The notes under the pieces: generated by a model | Told to the model about the DNA's origin: nothing | The model's input: only the letters and a program-made list of their open reading frames with translations | The model's database searches: none | Assembly: GCA_903934745.1 (NCBI GenBank) | Contig: CAIZOZ010000020.1 | Coordinates: 1 to 8,149 of the forward strand | Direction of reading: 5' to 3' | Source of the DNA: an uncultured cyanobacterium | GTDB lineage: Bacteria; Cyanobacteriota; Cyanobacteriia; PCC-6307; Cyanobiaceae | DNA: 8,149 nt | In this document: one piece after another, positions 6,032-8,149 of the stretch | Layout of the letters: every line of letters starts with the position of its first letter | Numbering within the stretch: position 1 is the stretch's first letter | Program-made: the position numbers and the translations under genes

Positions 6032-7057
6032 TTGATTGAGCTCCAACACCTCAGCAAACAGTTTGGCGGTGGCTCCAGGCTGGCTTCGGTCCAGGCCCTG
6101 GACGATCTCTGCCTGAGCGTCCCGGAGGGCTGTCTCTTTGGGCTGCTGGGGCCCAACGGAGCCGGGAAGACCACCGCCCTGCGCATCCTCTGCACCCTGC
6201 TCGCCCCCGATGCCGGCAGCGTCACCGTTGCGGGCCTCGATGTCCTGACTCAGCCCCGGGCGGTGCGGCGCCTTCTGGGTTATGTGGCCCAGGAGGTGGC
6301 GATCGACAAGATCCTCAGTGGCCGTGAGCTGCTGAACCTCCAAGGCGACCTGTATCACCTGGCCGCCGCCGAACGCCATGGCCGCATCGCTGAGCTGATT
6401 GCCCTGCTCGGCATGGAGGAGTGGATCGATCGGCGCTGCGGCACTTATTCGGGCGGGATGCGGCGCCGACTGGATCTGGCGGCCGGATTGCTGCACCGGC
6501 CGCGGCTGCTGGTGCTCGATGAGCCCACGGTCGGCCTCGACATCGAGAGCCGCGCCGCGATCTGGCAGGTGCTGCAGCAGCTGCGGGATCAGGGCACCAC
6601 CGTGCTGCTCAGCAGCCACTACCTCGAAGAAGTGGATGCCCTGGCGGATCGTCTGGCCATTGTTGAGGCTGGTCGGGTGATCGCCGAGGGCACGCCTGAA
6701 GCCCTGAAAAATGCCCTGGGCGGCGATCGGGTGACCCTGCGGGTGCGGGAGTTCAGCGATGCGGGCGAAGCGGCCCGGGTTCAGGCTCTGCTGCAGGACT
6801 GTCCGGGGGTGCGCCAGGTGGTTGTCAATCGCTCCCAGGGCTATTCACTCAACCTTGTGGTGCAGGACGGTGATGTGATCGAACGTCTGCGCCACCAGTT
6901 GGCCGCGGCCGAGCTGCCGGTTTTTGCGCTCGCCCAGAGCCGCCCCAGCCTCGATGATGTCTACCTTCAGGCCACCGGTCGCACCCTGATGGATGCGGAA
7001 CTCTCGGTGGCCGGCCTGCGTGATCCCAAGCTCGAACGCAAGCAGTCGATGCGCTGA
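6032..7057 (+). CDS. ABC transporter ATP-binding protein, DrrA/CcmA-like exporter family
   Basis: 341 residues. It is the ATPase of a two-gene ABC-2 exporter, working with the permease downstream. Visible motifs in order: Walker A GPNGAGKTT (40-48), Q-loop Gln87 (VAQE), signature YSGGM (139-143), Walker B LLVLDE ending at Glu164, D-loop GLD (168-170) and H-loop His196 (SSHYLEE). Residues from about 232 form the extra C-terminal domain seen in DrrA-like ATPases (DUF4162 type), with TLRVRE and SLDDVYLQATGR. The start is TTG at 6032, 36 nt after ctaB, with GGGAG about 10 nt upstream; the N-terminus IELQHLSKQFG is what the family needs, and no ATG fits. Annotated relatives are often called daunorubicin or multidrug exporters, but no substrate can be inferred here. 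Position suggests cotranscription with ctaA-ctaB. Confidence 0.93.
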   Translation: MIELQHLSKQFGGGSRLASVQALDDLCLSVPEGCLFGLLGPNGAGKTTALRILCTLLAPDAGSVTVAGLDVLTQPRAVRRLLGYVAQEVAIDKILSGRELLNLQGDLYHLAAAERHGRIAELIALLGMEEWIDRRCGTYSGGMRRRLDLAAGLLHRPRLLVLDEPTVGLDIESRAAIWQVLQQLRDQGTTVLLSSHYLEEVDALADRLAIVEAGRVIAEGTPEALKNALGGDRVTLRVREFSDAGEAARVQALLQDCPGVRQVVVNRSQGYSLNLVVQDGDVIERLRHQLAAAELPVFALAQSRPSLDDVYLQATGRTLMDAELSVAGLRDPKLERKQSMR

Positions 7058-7088
7058 GCCGCGCCCTTCGTTTTTCGTCACCCCCACG

Positions 7089-7952
7089 ATGACCAGCGCC
7101 ACCCCCTCCCTGGGCCCCCTGCAGGCCGTTGCTGCCGAGCCCTCCGCTTTCGCCGAGATTCGTCAGGAAACCCTGGCGCTGACGCGCCGTTTGTTCGTGC
7201 AGCTGGCCCGGCGGCCCTCCACCCTGGTGGCGGGTGTGCTGCAGCCCCTGATCTGGCTGGTGTTGTTCGGCGCCCTCTTCGCCAATGCCCCGGAGGGACT
7301 GCTGCCGGGTGGGGGCAGTTATGGCCGCTTTCTGGGTGCCGGCGTGATCGTCTTCACCGCCTTCAGCGCCGCCCTCAATGCGGGGCTGCCGGTGATGTTT
7401 GATCGGGAGTTCGGCTTCCTCAATCGATTGCTGGTGGCGCCGCTGCGCTCCCGTAGCTCGATCGTGCTGGCTTCGGTGCTGTACATCACCAGTCTCAGCC
7501 TGGTGCAGAGCCTGGCGATCATGGTGACAGCCGCCCTGTTGGGCTATGGCTGGCCTGGGGCCGCCGGGCTGCTGCTGGTGCTGGTCACCCTGCTGCTGCT
7601 TGTCTTTGCCGTCACGGCCCTCAGCCTTGGCCTGGCTTTCGCCCTGCCGGGCCACATTGAGTTGATTGCGGTGATCTTCGTGGCCAACCTGCCGTTGCTG
7701 TTTGCCAGCACCGCTTTGGCTCCGATCTCCTTCATGCCGACCTGGTTGGGCTGGCTAGCGGCGCTGAATCCCCTTACCTTCGCGATTGAACCCATCCGTG
7801 CCGCCTATGGCGGGGCGTTCCACCTCTCCAATGTGGTGCTGAACGCTCCCTACGGCGATCTCAGCGCTGCCACCTGTCTCGGGATCCTGGCGGCGCTGGC
7901 AGTTGGTCTTTTCCTGGCGATCCGTCCCCTGCTGGATCGCAAACTCACCTGA
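7089..7952 (+). CDS. ABC-2 type transporter permease (DrrB-like)
   Basis: 287 residues and about six membrane helices (roughly 45-64, 81-101, 124-152, 158-186, 190-211, 260-279). It is the membrane half of the exporter whose ATPase lies 31 nt upstream. Family marks are the cytoplasmic loop FDREFGFLNRLLVAP (104-118), which is the part expected to contact the ATPase, and the C-terminal ABC-2 signature region around LPLLFASTALAPISFMPTWL (201-220) followed by NPLTFAIEPIRAAYGG. The frame is open back to an ATG at 6993, inside the ATPase gene, but those 32 extra residues look like an out-of-frame reading. The ATG at 7089 (MTSATPSLGP) is therefore chosen, although no Shine-Dalgarno motif precedes it. 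Like other exporters of this class, the functional unit is probably a dimer of this protein with two ATPases. Confidence 0.91.
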   Translation: MTSATPSLGPLQAVAAEPSAFAEIRQETLALTRRLFVQLARRPSTLVAGVLQPLIWLVLFGALFANAPEGLLPGGGSYGRFLGAGVIVFTAFSAALNAGLPVMFDREFGFLNRLLVAPLRSRSSIVLASVLYITSLSLVQSLAIMVTAALLGYGWPGAAGLLLVLVTLLLLVFAVTALSLGLAFALPGHIELIAVIFVANLPLLFASTALAPISFMPTWLGWLAALNPLTFAIEPIRAAYGGAFHLSNVVLNAPYGDLSAATCLGILAALAVGLFLAIRPLLDRKLT

Positions 7953-7991
7953 GCCACCGTGCCCCAGCCCGCTCCCGGATCCGCCCCGTCC

Positions 7992-8149
7992 ATGCCTGCG
8001 CGCCCCGATCTTGAGGCCGAGCTGCTGCTGGCCATGGGGCTGCGCGATGCCAGCACCAGCCTGCGCCTCGTCCAGCAACTCGTCCATCGCCGGGGTGTGG
8101 GCGCTCTTGAGAGCCTGCGTTGCCGCAGCCTGGCGATCGAACCGGATCA
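7992..8149 (+). CDS. Unrecognised protein, N-terminal part only
   Basis: An open frame with no stop runs to the window edge, giving 52 complete codons from the ATG at 7992 (MPARPDLEAELLLAMGLRD...). The same frame can start at a GTG at 7959, six bases after the permease stop. No ribosome binding site is clear for either. The visible part is soluble, Leu/Arg-rich and probably helical (LLLAMGLRDA, LRLVQQLVHRRGVGALESL), with no signal peptide or membrane segment. I do not recognise the family. Same-strand placement directly after the permease suggests it belongs to the ctaA-ctaB-exporter operon. Codon use (GC-rich third positions) resembles its neighbours. Confidence 0.6.
   Translation, partial: MPARPDLEAELLLAMGLRDASTSLRLVQQLVHRRGVGALESLRCRSLAIEPD

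Noticed and set aside
5231..6619. Long minus-strand open frame (462 codons) across ctaB and the ATPase gene
   Set aside because: It runs antisense through two certain genes and their gap. Its Gln/Ala/Gly/Arg-rich product has no recognisable motif, as expected for a shadow in GC-rich DNA.
6849..7655. Minus-strand open frame (268 codons) across the end of the ATPase gene and the permease gene
   Set aside because: Same pattern of Gln/His/Gly-rich shadow product opposite clear ABC exporter genes.

Overview
The window looks like chromosomal DNA from a GC-rich unicellular cyanobacterium, most likely of the Synechococcus/Cyanobium type. The main reasons are the cyanobacterial form of AbrB regulator (DNA-binding domain at the C-terminus), a short subunit III and an A2-type subunit I in the cytochrome c oxidase, and a CtaA with the CPDWPLCYG motif. 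The genus is inferred from protein character only.

Layout. Minus strand, read right to left: ctaC (3774-2878), ctaD (2839-1169) and ctaE (1172-513) encode subunits II, I and III of an aa3-type cytochrome c oxidase. They are followed by a cyAbrB-family gene (440-36). Plus strand, diverging from ctaC: ctaA (heme A synthase), ctaB (heme O synthase), a DrrA-like ABC ATPase, a DrrB-like ABC-2 permease, and the first ~50 codons of an unrecognised gene that runs off the right edge. The two arms share one intergenic region (about 3775-3942) with an AT-rich patch where divergent promoters probably lie. No tRNA, rRNA, CRISPR array, insertion sequence or convincing terminator was seen, and no gap outside this region exceeds about 75 bases.

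How the genes work together. CtaB farnesylates heme b to heme o, CtaA oxidises heme o to heme a, and heme a is placed in CtaD, which works with CtaC (CuA electron entry) and CtaE. The enzyme and its cofactor pathway are therefore divergently paired. Overlaps with strong Shine-Dalgarno sequences (ctaD/ctaE, ctaA/ctaB) indicate tightly coupled translation. The ABC exporter lies in the same direction as the heme genes with very short gaps; its substrate cannot be read from sequence.

The window is mostly a well-understood respiratory locus and I see no clear new system. The points most worth a second look are the substituted aromatic residues at the presumed electron-entry site of CtaC, the unclear 5' end of ctaA with a small overlapping ORF, the ABC exporter attached to the heme genes, and the regulator gene behind the oxidase operon.
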